Source of the DNA: Rhodobiaceae bacterium
Lineage (GTDB): Bacteria > Pseudomonadota > Alphaproteobacteria > Rhizobiales > Tepidamorphaceae
Assembly (NCBI GenBank): GCA_020637855.1
Contig: JACKJR010000003.1
Location: forward strand, 124,001-188,000
Length of the DNA: 64,000 nucleotides
Direction: 5' to 3'
The number at the start of each line of letters is the position of its first letter. Positions within the stretch are counted from its first letter, which is position 1. Shown one piece after another: positions 34,047 to 42,614 of this stretch. The notes beneath the pieces were generated by a model that had not been told where the DNA came from, did no database searches, and saw only the letters and a list, made by a program, of their open reading frames with translations. The position numbers and the translations under genes were made by a program.

Positions 34047-36035
34047 ATGATCAGGACGCTTCTTATCGCCAATCGTGGCGAAATCGCTTGCCGCGTGATC
34101 CGTACAGCACGCCGGCTCGGCATCGCGACGGTTGCCGTCTATTCCGATGCCGACGCTCAGGCGCAGCATGTGAAGCTGGCCGATAAGGCCGTGCATATCG
34201 GTCCTTCGGCTGTGCGCGAGAGTTATCTCGTCGCGGACAAGATTCTTGCTGCCGCGCGCGAGACCGGCGCAGATGCCATTCATCCCGGCTATGGCTTCCT
34301 GTCGGAGAATGCCGGTTTTGCGGACGCCTGTGCGCAAGCCGGGATTGTTTTCGTCGGTCCGCCGGCGTCTGCAATCCGCGCCATGGGGCTGAAGGATGAG
34401 GCCAAGGCGCTGATGCAGCAGGCCGATGTACCGGTCGTGCCCGGTTATCATGGTGCGCGGCAGGAAGGCGATTTCCTGCGCTCCAAGGCCTACGAGATCG
34501 GCTATCCGGTGCTGATCAAGGCGGTCGCCGGCGGTGGCGGCAAGGGCATGCGGCGCGTGAACAAGCAGATCGAATTCGATGACGCTCTGGCGGCAGCCAA
34601 GCGCGAAGCGGCATCTGCTTTCGGTGATGACCGGGTGTTGATCGAGAAATTCGTTGCCTCACCGCGCCACATCGAAGTGCAGGTGTTCGGCGACAGCCAT
34701 GGCAACGCGGTGCATCTGTTCGAACGAGATTGCTCCGTCCAGCGGCGTCACCAGAAGGTCGTCGAGGAAGCGCCGGCGCCGGGCATGACCGAAAGCTTGC
34801 GCGCCAAGATGGGCGCTGCGGGCGTCGCTGCGGCAAAGGCTGTGAACTATTCAGGCGCCGGCACGGTTGAGTTCATCGTCGATGGCTCCAAGCCGCTTTC
34901 GGACGAGACGCCATTCTATTTCATGGAAATGAACACCCGGCTTCAGGTGGAGCATCCGGTGACGGAGGGTGTTACCGGGCTCGATCTGGTTGAATGGCAG
35001 CTCAAGGTGGCGTCCGGGGAGAAACTGCCCCTGACGCAGAACGAGATCGCGCTGTCCGGCCATTCGGTCGAGGTCCGCCTGTATGCCGAGGACCCCGAAA
35101 CAGGCTTCCTGCCGTCCACGGGCACGCTGCACGGGCTTGAATTCCCGGATGCGGATGAACTTCGCGTCGATGCCGGCGTCGTCGAGGGAGACGAGGTTTC
35201 GCCGTTCTACGATCCGATGATCGCCAAGGTCATCACGCATGGTGAAAACCGCACGCAAGCGCTCGATCTGTTGTCAGATGCGCTGGCCGCAACCCGTGTC
35301 GCCGGGCCGAAGACCAATCTCGGCCTGCTGCGGCGGATCATCGATGACGAGACGTTCAGGGGAGCATCCTTCGATACCGGGTTCCTCGATGCATGGACGC
35401 CGGATCGGTTTACGCTGTCCGAAACGGCAGGTGATCTTGCGATTGCAGCCGGGCTGATCGCATTGGTTGAGGCCGTGTCGGACGAGGCTGAGGACCTGCA
35501 TGACGGAGCAGGGCTGCTTGCGCCGTCGCCATGGAGTGTGAATGACGGTTTCACGCTGGGTGCGCGCGCGCCGACGCGATACCGGCTCAGCGTCGATGGC
35601 GAACCGGCCGAGCGCGTCGTTGACTGGTCGGCGAATGGCCCCCGCGTCGTGGCCGATGACGCAATCGATGCCGAGGCCGATGTCAGCGTGACGCTGCCGG
35701 GCAGGGTGGAAGACGGGGCTTATGTCCTCGTCGATGGCATTCAGCGCCACGTTGCTTTTGCGGCCCGCGATATCGCCCATGTCGATGGCGGCGCGGCGGA
35801 TGCGCTGGCGCGCGCGCCGATGCACGGCCGCGTGGTTTCCATCCTCGTGAGCGAAGGCGATTCCGTCGAGGTTGGCCAGACGCTCGCTCTTGTCGAGGCG
35901 ATGAAAATGGAACATGCCGTCAAGGCACGCATACACGGCACGGTTGCACGCGTAACGGCTGCCGCGGGCGAACAGGTCGCCCAGGGCGCGCTGCTGGTCG
36001 AGATCGCGGCAGAAGAAGCCGCTGAAACCGTCTAG
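34047..36035 (+). CDS. mccA: Methylcrotonyl-CoA carboxylase alpha (biotin) subunit
   Basis: This is a 662-residue biotin carboxylase/carrier subunit. ANRGEIACRV is at residue 8, the ATP-grasp loop is VAGGGGKGMRR, MNTRLQVEHPVTE follows, and the biotinyl domain carries AMKMEH with biotinylated Lys620. Its linker region differs from the PccA copy at 9985, consistent with a different partner; mccB at 29535 is the obvious one. It is separated from mccB by the sulfide module. HMG-CoA lyase and methylglutaconyl-CoA hydratase, usually next in the pathway, are not in the window. Confidence 0.93.
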   Translation: MIRTLLIANRGEIACRVIRTARRLGIATVAVYSDADAQAQHVKLADKAVHIGPSAVRESYLVADKILAAARETGADAIHPGYGFLSENAGFADACAQAGIVFVGPPASAIRAMGLKDEAKALMQQADVPVVPGYHGARQEGDFLRSKAYEIGYPVLIKAVAGGGGKGMRRVNKQIEFDDALAAAKREAASAFGDDRVLIEKFVASPRHIEVQVFGDSHGNAVHLFERDCSVQRRHQKVVEEAPAPGMTESLRAKMGAAGVAAAKAVNYSGAGTVEFIVDGSKPLSDETPFYFMEMNTRLQVEHPVTEGVTGLDLVEWQLKVASGEKLPLTQNEIALSGHSVEVRLYAEDPETGFLPSTGTLHGLEFPDADELRVDAGVVEGDEVSPFYDPMIAKVITHGENRTQALDLLSDALAATRVAGPKTNLGLLRRIIDDETFRGASFDTGFLDAWTPDRFTLSETAGDLAIAAGLIALVEAVSDEAEDLHDGAGLLAPSPWSVNDGFTLGARAPTRYRLSVDGEPAERVVDWSANGPRVVADDAIDAEADVSVTLPGRVEDGAYVLVDGIQRHVAFAARDIAHVDGGAADALARAPMHGRVVSILVSEGDSVEVGQTLALVEAMKMEHAVKARIHGTVARVTAAAGEQVAQGALLVEIAAEEAAETV

Positions 36036-36041
36036 ACCTCA

Positions 36042-36245
36042 TCAATCCTTGAGGATGAAGGTTACCTTCATGTTGACGAGCCACTCGTCGATCTCGCCGT
36101 CTTTTACCTTGGCGTTCACGTCCTGAACCCAGACGCTCTTGATGTTGTCGAGCGTTTCATCGGCCCTCGCGACCCCTTTTTTGATGGCGTCCTCGATGCT
36201 GATTTTGGATGCAGCGGTGATTTCGGTAACGCGTGCGACGGACAT
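36042..36245 (-). CDS. Dodecin family flavin-binding protein
   Basis: This is a 67-residue dodecin, a dodecameric shell that stores riboflavin or FMN (and CoA in some). Features are EITAASKISIEDAIKKGVARA and the beta strand VWVQDVNAKVKDGEIDEW with the conserved Trp positions that stack on flavin. AGGAGG precedes ATG 36245 at 8 bases. It is convergent with mccA, their stops being 6 bases apart. Confidence 0.93.
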   Translation of the reverse strand: MSVARVTEITAASKISIEDAIKKGVARADETLDNIKSVWVQDVNAKVKDGEIDEWLVNMKVTFILKD

Positions 36246-36384
36246 GGTCTTACCTCCTGTGGTTGATCGTTATTGACGCCCAGCCGTTAGCAAGCCTGCG
36301 CTCATTCAGGCATCGCCGTCAAATCAGCGGGGATAACGCGGCGGCGCAGTTGACCTTTCCGGCGTGCGAGGCTTGGCTTGGCTC

Positions 36385-36819
36385 ATGACGATGAATCTCA
36401 TCAAGTTGTGCGTTGGGGCGGACTCCATCGAGGATATGGAGGGGTGGATCGCGCAGCGCCGTGCGGTCGCCGAGAAGACCGGGCGGCCGTACGAGCAATT
36501 CCACACAACGCGGCAGATGCCGCGCGCCCGCGACGAGATTCTCGATGGCGGTTCGCTCTACTGGGTGATCAAGGGGATGATCGCCTGCCGTCAGGCTATT
36601 GCCGATCTCGATCCCGTCACCGACGAAGAGGGCATCTCCCGCTGCCGCATCGTTCTTATGCAGCCGCTGATCCGGGTTCTGCCACGCCCGCGCGGACCGT
36701 TTCAGGGCTGGCGCTACCTCAAACCCTCCGACGCGCCGCCCGACCTCGACGCGCACGGCAAGGGTGAGGCGCCGTCTGCCGAAATGGCGCGTGATCTATC
36801 GGAGCTGGGATTGATCTAG
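36385..36819 (+). CDS. DUF1489 family protein
   Basis: This is a 144-residue protein recognised by MNLIKLCVGADSIEDMEGW at the start, HTTRQMPRARDEILDGGSLYW and RVLPRPRGPFQGWRYL. It is widespread in Alphaproteobacteria and has no known function. ATG 36385 or 36391 start it; neither has a strong ribosome site. It is convergent with the SDR gene, with a perfect inverted repeat between them. Confidence 0.88.
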   Translation: MTMNLIKLCVGADSIEDMEGWIAQRRAVAEKTGRPYEQFHTTRQMPRARDEILDGGSLYWVIKGMIACRQAIADLDPVTDEEGISRCRIVLMQPLIRVLPRPRGPFQGWRYLKPSDAPPDLDAHGKGEAPSAEMARDLSELGLI

Positions 36820-36882
36820 GGTCTTTTGGTCGTCGATGGCACTTTCAAGTGCGCATTCCGAGTGTGCTTTACAGATGACTTT

Positions 36883-36972
36883 CTGGATTCCGGCTTTCGC
36901 CGGAATGACGCAGAGTAGGTTTCGGCGCTCCATTTCATTCTCACCGTCATTCCGGCGAAAGCCGGAATCCAG
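36883..36972. repeat. Perfect 28-bp inverted repeat pair between convergent genes
   Basis: The 28 bases at 36883-36910 are exactly complementary to 36945-36972, with 34 bases between. Each copy is also a hairpin, ATTCCGGC-TTTC-GCCGGAAT. The right copy ends 3 bases from the stop of the SDR gene. It may stop transcription from both sides or be a small REP-like mobile element; the short ATTCCGGCxxxxGCCGGAAT hairpin is widespread in proteobacterial intergenic DNA. Confidence 0.85.
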
Positions 36973-36975
36973 TCC

Positions 36976-37752
36976 TTATGCTGCGGAAATTCCGCCGTTG
37001 ATGCTGATCGCCTGGCCGGTGATCCTTGCGGCGGCCGGACTTGCCAGGAACACGGCGAGATCGGCCAGTTCTTCGGCCTCCACCACGCCCAGATGCGCCA
37101 TGGCTTCGGCCTTGGCGAACAGCTTGCCTGCGAACGGGTCTTCCATCAGCCGGTCGTAGAGCGGTGTGCCGCGCACGATCGATGGCGTGATGCAATTGGC
37201 GCGGATGCCGTTGCGCTTGGCCTCGATGGCGAGCCCGCGCGTGAACATGGCGATGAAGGCCATGACGCCGCCAATGACGGATTCTCCGGGCGTCGCGATC
37301 TTGGCTGCATCGGAGGCAACGTTGATGATGCTGCCTGAACCGCGTGCGCTCATATGATCGAGCACCGCACGGCAGGGCAGGACGATGGCGTTGCAGGCTG
37401 GTCCAACCATGCCGGGAATGGTGGCAATATCGAGCTTGTGGAACAGCGCCGGCATGTCGTTTCCGCCGGCGGAATTCACCAGGATGTCGATGTGACCAAG
37501 CGCGGCAAGCGCGGTTTCGACCGCTTTCGTTGCGCCGTCGGGTGTCGCGATGTCGGCGGGGGCGGCGGTGATGGTGCGGTCGGGAAAATCCGCTTTCAGG
37601 GATTGAGCGGCGGCATCGGCACGTTCCGCGTTGCGGCCATTGATGACGACGCCTGAGGTGCCGGCATTCAGCATGGCGCGGGCTGTCGCGAGACCAATGC
37701 CTGCGCTGGCGCCGGTCAGAAGTGCTGTTTTGCCGTCGAGAACGCCGCTCAT
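36976..37752 (-). CDS. Short-chain dehydrogenase/reductase
   Basis: This is a 258-residue classical SDR with TGASAGIG cofactor loop near residue 14, NSAGG in place of the NNAG motif, and a C-terminal AISINGG tail. At the catalytic site the Ser is found in NVASDAAK, but the usual YxxxK is not obvious: the segment reads ESVIGGVMAFIAM, so the Tyr and Lys positions look altered. Many such divergent members reduce acyl-ACP or sugar keto groups. It is 21 bases downstream of panC on the same strand. The substrate is unknown. Confidence 0.85.
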   Translation of the reverse strand: MSGVLDGKTALLTGASAGIGLATARAMLNAGTSGVVINGRNAERADAAAQSLKADFPDRTITAAPADIATPDGATKAVETALAALGHIDILVNSAGGNDMPALFHKLDIATIPGMVGPACNAIVLPCRAVLDHMSARGSGSIINVASDAAKIATPGESVIGGVMAFIAMFTRGLAIEAKRNGIRANCITPSIVRGTPLYDRLMEDPFAGKLFAKAEAMAHLGVVEAEELADLAVFLASPAAARITGQAISINGGISAA

Positions 37753-37773
37753 TTTGCCTCACGCAAGTGTGTT

Positions 37774-38622
37774 TCAAACAGGGATATTGTCGATCAGCCG
37801 CGTCTTGCCGAGCCAGGCGGCGGCAAGCAGCCGGATCGGTCCATCGCCGAGGCTGTGGATCGGCGACAGGTTTTCCGCGTGACGGGCCTCGAAGTAATCG
37901 ACCTTGAAGCCGGAGATCGAAAGTCGCGAACGCGCTTCGCGCAGCGCCCACGCAATGGACGAGCCCTCGCGGATGTGGATCGCGGTGTCGATCAGCGCCC
38001 GGTAGAGAACCGGGGCGACGTCGCGGTGTTCAGCCGACAGGTAAGTGTTGCGTGACGACATGGCGAGCCCGTCGGCTTCGCGGATCGTCGGCATGCCGTG
38101 GATGAAGCACGGAATGTCGAGGTCGCGTGCCATGGTGCGCACCACGAGAAGCTGCTGGTAGTCCTTCTCGCCGAAAACCGCGATGTCCGGCCCGCATTGC
38201 AGCAGTAGCTTGGAAACAACGGTTGCGACACCGCCGAAGAAATGCGGGCGCGCGACGCTTTCCAGATCCTCCGCCGGGCCGCCGAGCATCACCTTGGTGC
38301 AGAAACCTGCCGGGTACATTTCCGAGATGTCGGGGGCATAGACGAGGTCGGCGTCAAGTGCCGATAATTTCTTCACGTCCTCCTTCAGCGTCCGCGGATA
38401 GCGGGCGAAGTCCTCCGATGGCGCGAACTGGGTCGGATTGACGAAAATCGACACCACGACATGCGGTGCCTGGCGTTTGGCTTCCTCGACCAGCGCCAGG
38501 TGACCGGAGTGCAGCGCGCCCATGGTCGGGACCATAGCGACCTTTTCGCCGGCCTTGTGCCAGTTCGCGACGCGGTTGCGCAGCGCTTTTACGGTGTGAA
38601 CGATGGCGGGTTTCTTGGCCAT
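37774..38622 (-). CDS. panC: Pantothenate synthetase
   Basis: PanC joins pantoate and beta-alanine with ATP. The 282 residues contain VPTMGALHSGHLALV with the HxGH nucleotide loop, SIFVNPTQF, FGEKDYQQL and the KMSSR-like AMSSRNTYL. The start at 38622 lies 5 bases after the putR stop, so the two are likely co-transcribed. panB, the common partner, is not adjacent; an SDR gene takes its place. Confidence 0.95.
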   Translation of the reverse strand: MAKKPAIVHTVKALRNRVANWHKAGEKVAMVPTMGALHSGHLALVEEAKRQAPHVVVSIFVNPTQFAPSEDFARYPRTLKEDVKKLSALDADLVYAPDISEMYPAGFCTKVMLGGPAEDLESVARPHFFGGVATVVSKLLLQCGPDIAVFGEKDYQQLLVVRTMARDLDIPCFIHGMPTIREADGLAMSSRNTYLSAEHRDVAPVLYRALIDTAIHIREGSSIAWALREARSRLSISGFKVDYFEARHAENLSPIHSLGDGPIRLLAAAWLGKTRLIDNIPV

Positions 38623-38627
38623 GGGCG

Positions 38628-39134
38628 TTATTCGGCAGATCTGTTTTTGCGGCGCGCGCGCGGCAGGGGCAGGAGGGTTGAGGACTTTACCTCTTCCATG
38701 ACGAAATACGAGTGAGTTCCGGCTACCGCAGGCAATGCGCCGATCGCGCCGCCGAGGATGGAACGATATTCGCCCATGTCGCGTACCCTGAGCTTGATCA
38801 GATAGTCAAATCCGCCGCCAACCATATGGCATTCGATTGCTTCGGGCATGCGTGAAACAGCTTCGTTGAAAGACTTGAGCGTCGATTCATCCGTGTTCTT
38901 CAGTGTGACCTGGACGAAGACCACCATGCCACGGCCGAGGCGGGCGGGATTGAGATGCGCGTGATAGCCCTGGATGTAGCCGTCGCGCTCAAGGCGACGC
39001 ATGCGCACCGCACAAGGTGTCGGGCTCAGATTGACCGCTTTGGCGAGGTCGGTCAGCGAAAGCCTGCCATCGGTTTGCAAGGCAGCGAGGATCGCCATGT
39101 CTATGGCGTCAATATCGTCTGCGTTTTCACTCAT
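38628..39134 (-). CDS. putR: Lrp/AsnC-family regulator, probable PutR
   Basis: This is a 168-residue Lrp-type regulator. Residues about 8-65 hold the helix-turn-helix (LQTDGRLSLTDLAKAVNLSPTPCAVRMRRLE) and about 75-150 the RAM ligand-binding domain (HMVGGGFDYLIKLRVRDM). ATG 39134 is chosen because the domain follows at once. In Agrobacterium and Rhodobacter, the divergent Lrp-type PutR activates putA in response to proline, and the layout here is the same. Two inverted repeats in the divergent gap may be its sites. Confidence 0.88.
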   Translation of the reverse strand: MSENADDIDAIDMAILAALQTDGRLSLTDLAKAVNLSPTPCAVRMRRLERDGYIQGYHAHLNPARLGRGMVVFVQVTLKNTDESTLKSFNEAVSRMPEAIECHMVGGGFDYLIKLRVRDMGEYRSILGGAIGALPAVAGTHSYFVMEEVKSSTLLPLPRARRKNRSAE

Positions 39135-39193
39135 TCCCGGATAGATTTCCTGTAAATGCGATAATGGATAGGGAATTACGCTGTTTTGTGCCG

Positions 39194-39237
39194 ACACTTT
39201 GGTGAGAAGTGTTTCTGCAATTTTGCTACGCTTGCAG
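39194..39237. promoter_or_regulatory. Twin inverted repeats in the putR/putA gap
   Basis: ACACTT (39194-39199) faces AAGTGT (39207-39212) over 7 bases, and CTGCAA (39215-39220) faces TTGCAG (39232-39237) over 11 bases. The two perfect 6-bp pairs lie next to each other 34-77 bases before the putA start, as expected for an Lrp-type regulator that binds several phased sites. Assignment to PutR is inference. Confidence 0.45.
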
Positions 39238-39270
39238 GCGGATGACAAATGCGGTCATGAGGGGGCTGCC

Positions 39271-42200
39271 ATGCCGGACGTATCGGGTAAGCTGTCGGTC
39301 AACGGTGTCACTGCGGGAAAGCCGCGGCCGGAGATTGCCAAATACTATCTCGCCGACGAGGCGCCGCTGGTTCTGGAGCTGGTACAGGCTGCACGGTTCG
39401 ATGAGGCTGAAACGGCTCGCGTCGAGGCGATCGCCCGCAAACTGGTCATGGCGGCGCGCGCCGGGCGGCGCGAGCATGGCGGCGTCGATGCCTTCATGAG
39501 CGAGTACTCGCTGTCGAGCGAGGAAGGCGTGGTGCTGATGTGCCTGGCGGAAGCGTTGTTGCGCATTCCCGATGCCGATACGCAGGACAAGCTGATCGCC
39601 GACAAGATCGCCGGACGCGGCTGGGCAAGCCATCTGGGGCATTCGGAATCGCTGTTCGTCAATGCTTCGACCTGGGGGTTGATGCTGACGGGGCAGGTGG
39701 TCTCGGTCAAATCGGAGAAGGAAGGCTCGGGCCTTCTGGCGCGGCTGGTGAAGCGCTCCGGCGAGCCGGTCATTCGCCAGGCGATGCGCCAGGCGATGCG
39801 GATCATGGGCCGGCAGTTCGTGCTCGGCCAGACCATCAAGGAGGCGCTGGAAACATCGCGTTATTACGAGCAGCGGGGTTTCCGCCATTCCTACGACATG
39901 CTCGGCGAAGCGGCGATGACGGAAGCCGATGCGCAACGCTACCTGAAATCCTACCACGACGCGCTGAAGAAAGTCGCCGCGCACGCGAAGAAGTATATGC
40001 CGGATGCCGATATCTTCGCCAAGCCGTCGATTTCGGTGAAGCTGTCTGCGATCCATCCGCGCTACGAGGAGAAGAAGCCGGCTCGCGCCATGACCGAGCT
40101 GCTGCCGCGCTTGAAGGAACTCTGCATGGCGGCGATCGGGCAGGGCATCGCGGTCACGGTCGATGCCGAGGAGACCGACCGTCTCGACCTCAGCCTTGAT
40201 CTCATCGAAGCATTGTTGAACGACAGGGACCTGGCCGGCTGGAACGGTCTCGGCCTTGCGGTACAGGCATACGGCAAGCGCGCCCATGCGGTCATCGACT
40301 GGCTGGCGGCAGCCGCCCAGCGTACCGGCCACAAAATCCCCGTCCGTCTGGTCAAGGGCGCCTATTGGGACACCGAGATCAAGCGGGCGCAGGAAGCCGG
40401 CCTGCCGGATTTCCCGGTCTTTACGCGCAAGCCGTCGACGGACGTCTCTTACCTTGCGTGCGCGCGCAAGCTCTTGAAGCGGCGCGATGTGTTCTACCCG
40501 CAATTCGCGACCCACAATGCTCATACGGTCGCCGCCGTGCATGTCATGGCCGGTAATGAGGGCGGTTACGAGTTCCAGAGGCTGCACGGCATGGGGCAGG
40601 CGATCTACGACGCGGTGGTTCCGGAAAAGGATCTAGGCGTGCCGTGCCGCATCTACGCGCCGGTTGGCGGGCACGAGGATTTGCTTGCCTATCTCGTGCG
40701 GCGGTTGCTGGAGAACGGCGCCAACACGTCCTTCGTCAATCGCCTTGCCGATGACGAGGCGCCGATCAGCGACATCGTGCGCGATCCGGTCGAGGAGGTC
40801 ATGGAATATGCCGGCGCGTCGCACCCGCTGATCGCCAAGCCGCATGCGCTGTTCGGTTCCGAGCGTCCCAACAGCCAGGGCATTCTGACCACGGAGCGCA
40901 CGCTACGGCTGCCGCTGATGGAGCGGATGCGCAAGGCTGCATCCAAGCCATTGGCCGCATCCCCGCTTGTTGATGGCAAGCCGGTGCCGGGCGATGCTCA
41001 GCCCGTTACCAGCCCGCAGGATCGCAGCGTTATCGTCGGCACAGTTGTCAATGCCGACAAGAAGGCGCTCGTCAAGGCGATTGCCAGCGCGCATGCCGCG
41101 CAGGATCAGTGGGACCGGGCAGGGGGCAAGCATCGTGCGGCGCTGATCTCGAAGGCCGCCGATCTCTACGAGGACCATGCGCCGGAATTGCTGGCGCTAC
41201 TCGTTGGTGAGGCTGGCAAGTCGCTCGACAATGCGGTTGCCGACCTGCGCGAGGCGGTCGATTTCCTGCGCTACTACGCGGCGCGTGCGGCTGAGGAATT
41301 CGATGTGCCCACTGTGCTGCCGGGCCCCACGGGCGAACGCAACGTGATCCGCATGCACGGGCGCGGGGTCTTCGCCTGCATCTCGCCGTGGAACTTCCCG
41401 CTGGCAATTTTCACCGGACAGGTGGCGGCAGCGCTCGGCGCCGGGAATACGGTCATCGCCAAGCCGGCCGAACAGACGCCGCTTGTCGCCTTCCGCGCGG
41501 TGCAACTCATGCATGAGGCCGGCATTCCGGGCAATGTGCTGCACCTGCTGCCGGGTGACGGCGAGACTGTCGGCGCGCCGCTGATCGCCGATCCGCGCAT
41601 TGCCGGCGTCGCCTTCACCGGCTCCAATGCTACTGCCAACCGCATTCAGCGCAGCTTGGCTGAAAAGACCGGGCCGATCGTGCCGCTGATCGCCGAGACC
41701 GGCGGCATCAACGCGATGATCGTCGATTCAACCGCGTTGCCCGAGCAGGTGATCCGCGATGTTGTGCGGTCCGCCTTCGACAGTGCGGGCCAGCGTTGCT
41801 CCGCGTTGCGCGTGTTGTGCGTGCAGGACGATGTGGCGCCGAAGGTCATCGAGATGCTGAAAGGCGCGATGGCGGAACTGGCCAACGGCAACCCCTGGGA
41901 ATTCTCAACCGATGTCGGTCCCGTCATCGACGAAGGGGCCCGCTCGATGCTGGAGGACTACAAGGGGCAAGCGCGTAAACGGTTCAAGGTCATTGCCGAG
42001 AACGAACTTCCCGAGGCTGCGGCAAAGGGAACCTTCGTTGCGCCCGGGGCCTATGAAGTGAAAGCGTTTGGCGATGTGGAACGCGAGGTCTTCGGACCGG
42101 TGCTTCATGTGCTGCGCTTCAAGTCTGAGAAACTCTCCGGACTGATCGATGCGATCAACGCCAGCGGCTATGGCCTGACGCTTGGTGTGCATACACGTAT

Positions 42201-42438
42201 CGAGGAACGCGCCGAGATGATTTGCGACCGGGCCCGCGTCGGCAACGTATACGTGAACCGCAACCAGATCGGCGCCATTGTCGGTGTGCAGCCATTCGGC
42301 GGCGAAGGCTTATCCGGCACCGGCCCCAAGGCCGGCGGGCCGCACTACATGCACCGCTTTGCGACCGAGCGGGTCGTTTCCGTGGATACCACGGCGTCGG
42401 GCGGCAATGCGGCACTGATGTCGCTTGGCGCGGATTAA
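39271..42438 (+). CDS. putA: Bifunctional proline dehydrogenase / P5C dehydrogenase
   Basis: PutA oxidises proline to glutamate in two steps with FAD and NAD+. The 1055-residue product has a short N-terminal arm, the PRODH barrel (KPSISVKLSAIHPRY, AVQAYGKRA, RLVKGAYWDTEI, FATHNAHT) to about residue 480, and the P5C dehydrogenase domain (SPWNFPLAIF, AFTGSN, Glu of IAETGGINAM, catalytic Cys in SAGQRCSALR) to the end. The N terminus lacks the ribbon-helix-helix DNA-binding domain of enteric PutA, which fits the presence of PutR. GAGGGGG precedes ATG 39271. Confidence 0.96.
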   Translation: MPDVSGKLSVNGVTAGKPRPEIAKYYLADEAPLVLELVQAARFDEAETARVEAIARKLVMAARAGRREHGGVDAFMSEYSLSSEEGVVLMCLAEALLRIPDADTQDKLIADKIAGRGWASHLGHSESLFVNASTWGLMLTGQVVSVKSEKEGSGLLARLVKRSGEPVIRQAMRQAMRIMGRQFVLGQTIKEALETSRYYEQRGFRHSYDMLGEAAMTEADAQRYLKSYHDALKKVAAHAKKYMPDADIFAKPSISVKLSAIHPRYEEKKPARAMTELLPRLKELCMAAIGQGIAVTVDAEETDRLDLSLDLIEALLNDRDLAGWNGLGLAVQAYGKRAHAVIDWLAAAAQRTGHKIPVRLVKGAYWDTEIKRAQEAGLPDFPVFTRKPSTDVSYLACARKLLKRRDVFYPQFATHNAHTVAAVHVMAGNEGGYEFQRLHGMGQAIYDAVVPEKDLGVPCRIYAPVGGHEDLLAYLVRRLLENGANTSFVNRLADDEAPISDIVRDPVEEVMEYAGASHPLIAKPHALFGSERPNSQGILTTERTLRLPLMERMRKAASKPLAASPLVDGKPVPGDAQPVTSPQDRSVIVGTVVNADKKALVKAIASAHAAQDQWDRAGGKHRAALISKAADLYEDHAPELLALLVGEAGKSLDNAVADLREAVDFLRYYAARAAEEFDVPTVLPGPTGERNVIRMHGRGVFACISPWNFPLAIFTGQVAAALGAGNTVIAKPAEQTPLVAFRAVQLMHEAGIPGNVLHLLPGDGETVGAPLIADPRIAGVAFTGSNATANRIQRSLAEKTGPIVPLIAETGGINAMIVDSTALPEQVIRDVVRSAFDSAGQRCSALRVLCVQDDVAPKVIEMLKGAMAELANGNPWEFSTDVGPVIDEGARSMLEDYKGQARKRFKVIAENELPEAAAKGTFVAPGAYEVKAFGDVEREVFGPVLHVLRFKSEKLSGLIDAINASGYGLTLGVHTRIEERAEMICDRARVGNVYVNRNQIGAIVGVQPFGGEGLSGTGPKAGGPHYMHRFATERVVSVDTTASGGNAALMSLGAD

Positions 42439-42614
42439 TGTGATGCTGGATGCGGTTTGCGGCAAACCTGCCCAATTGACGGGCAAAGGCGATGCAGATT
42501 TGCCGCAACCTTAACCCTAAGGAAACGTAAATCGGTCTGAACAGCTTTAGTGCTTGATTCGCTTGCCCGGGCTTTCCAAGATGAGGCCCTACCGTTGGGG
42601 AGGTGGAGGCAGGT

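Noticed and set aside
42454..42522. Several small hairpins between putA and mipZ taken as a possible RNA gene or CtrA site
   Set aside because: The stems are 5-7 bp, no T-run follows and no TTAA-N7-TTAA pattern is present; too weak to call.
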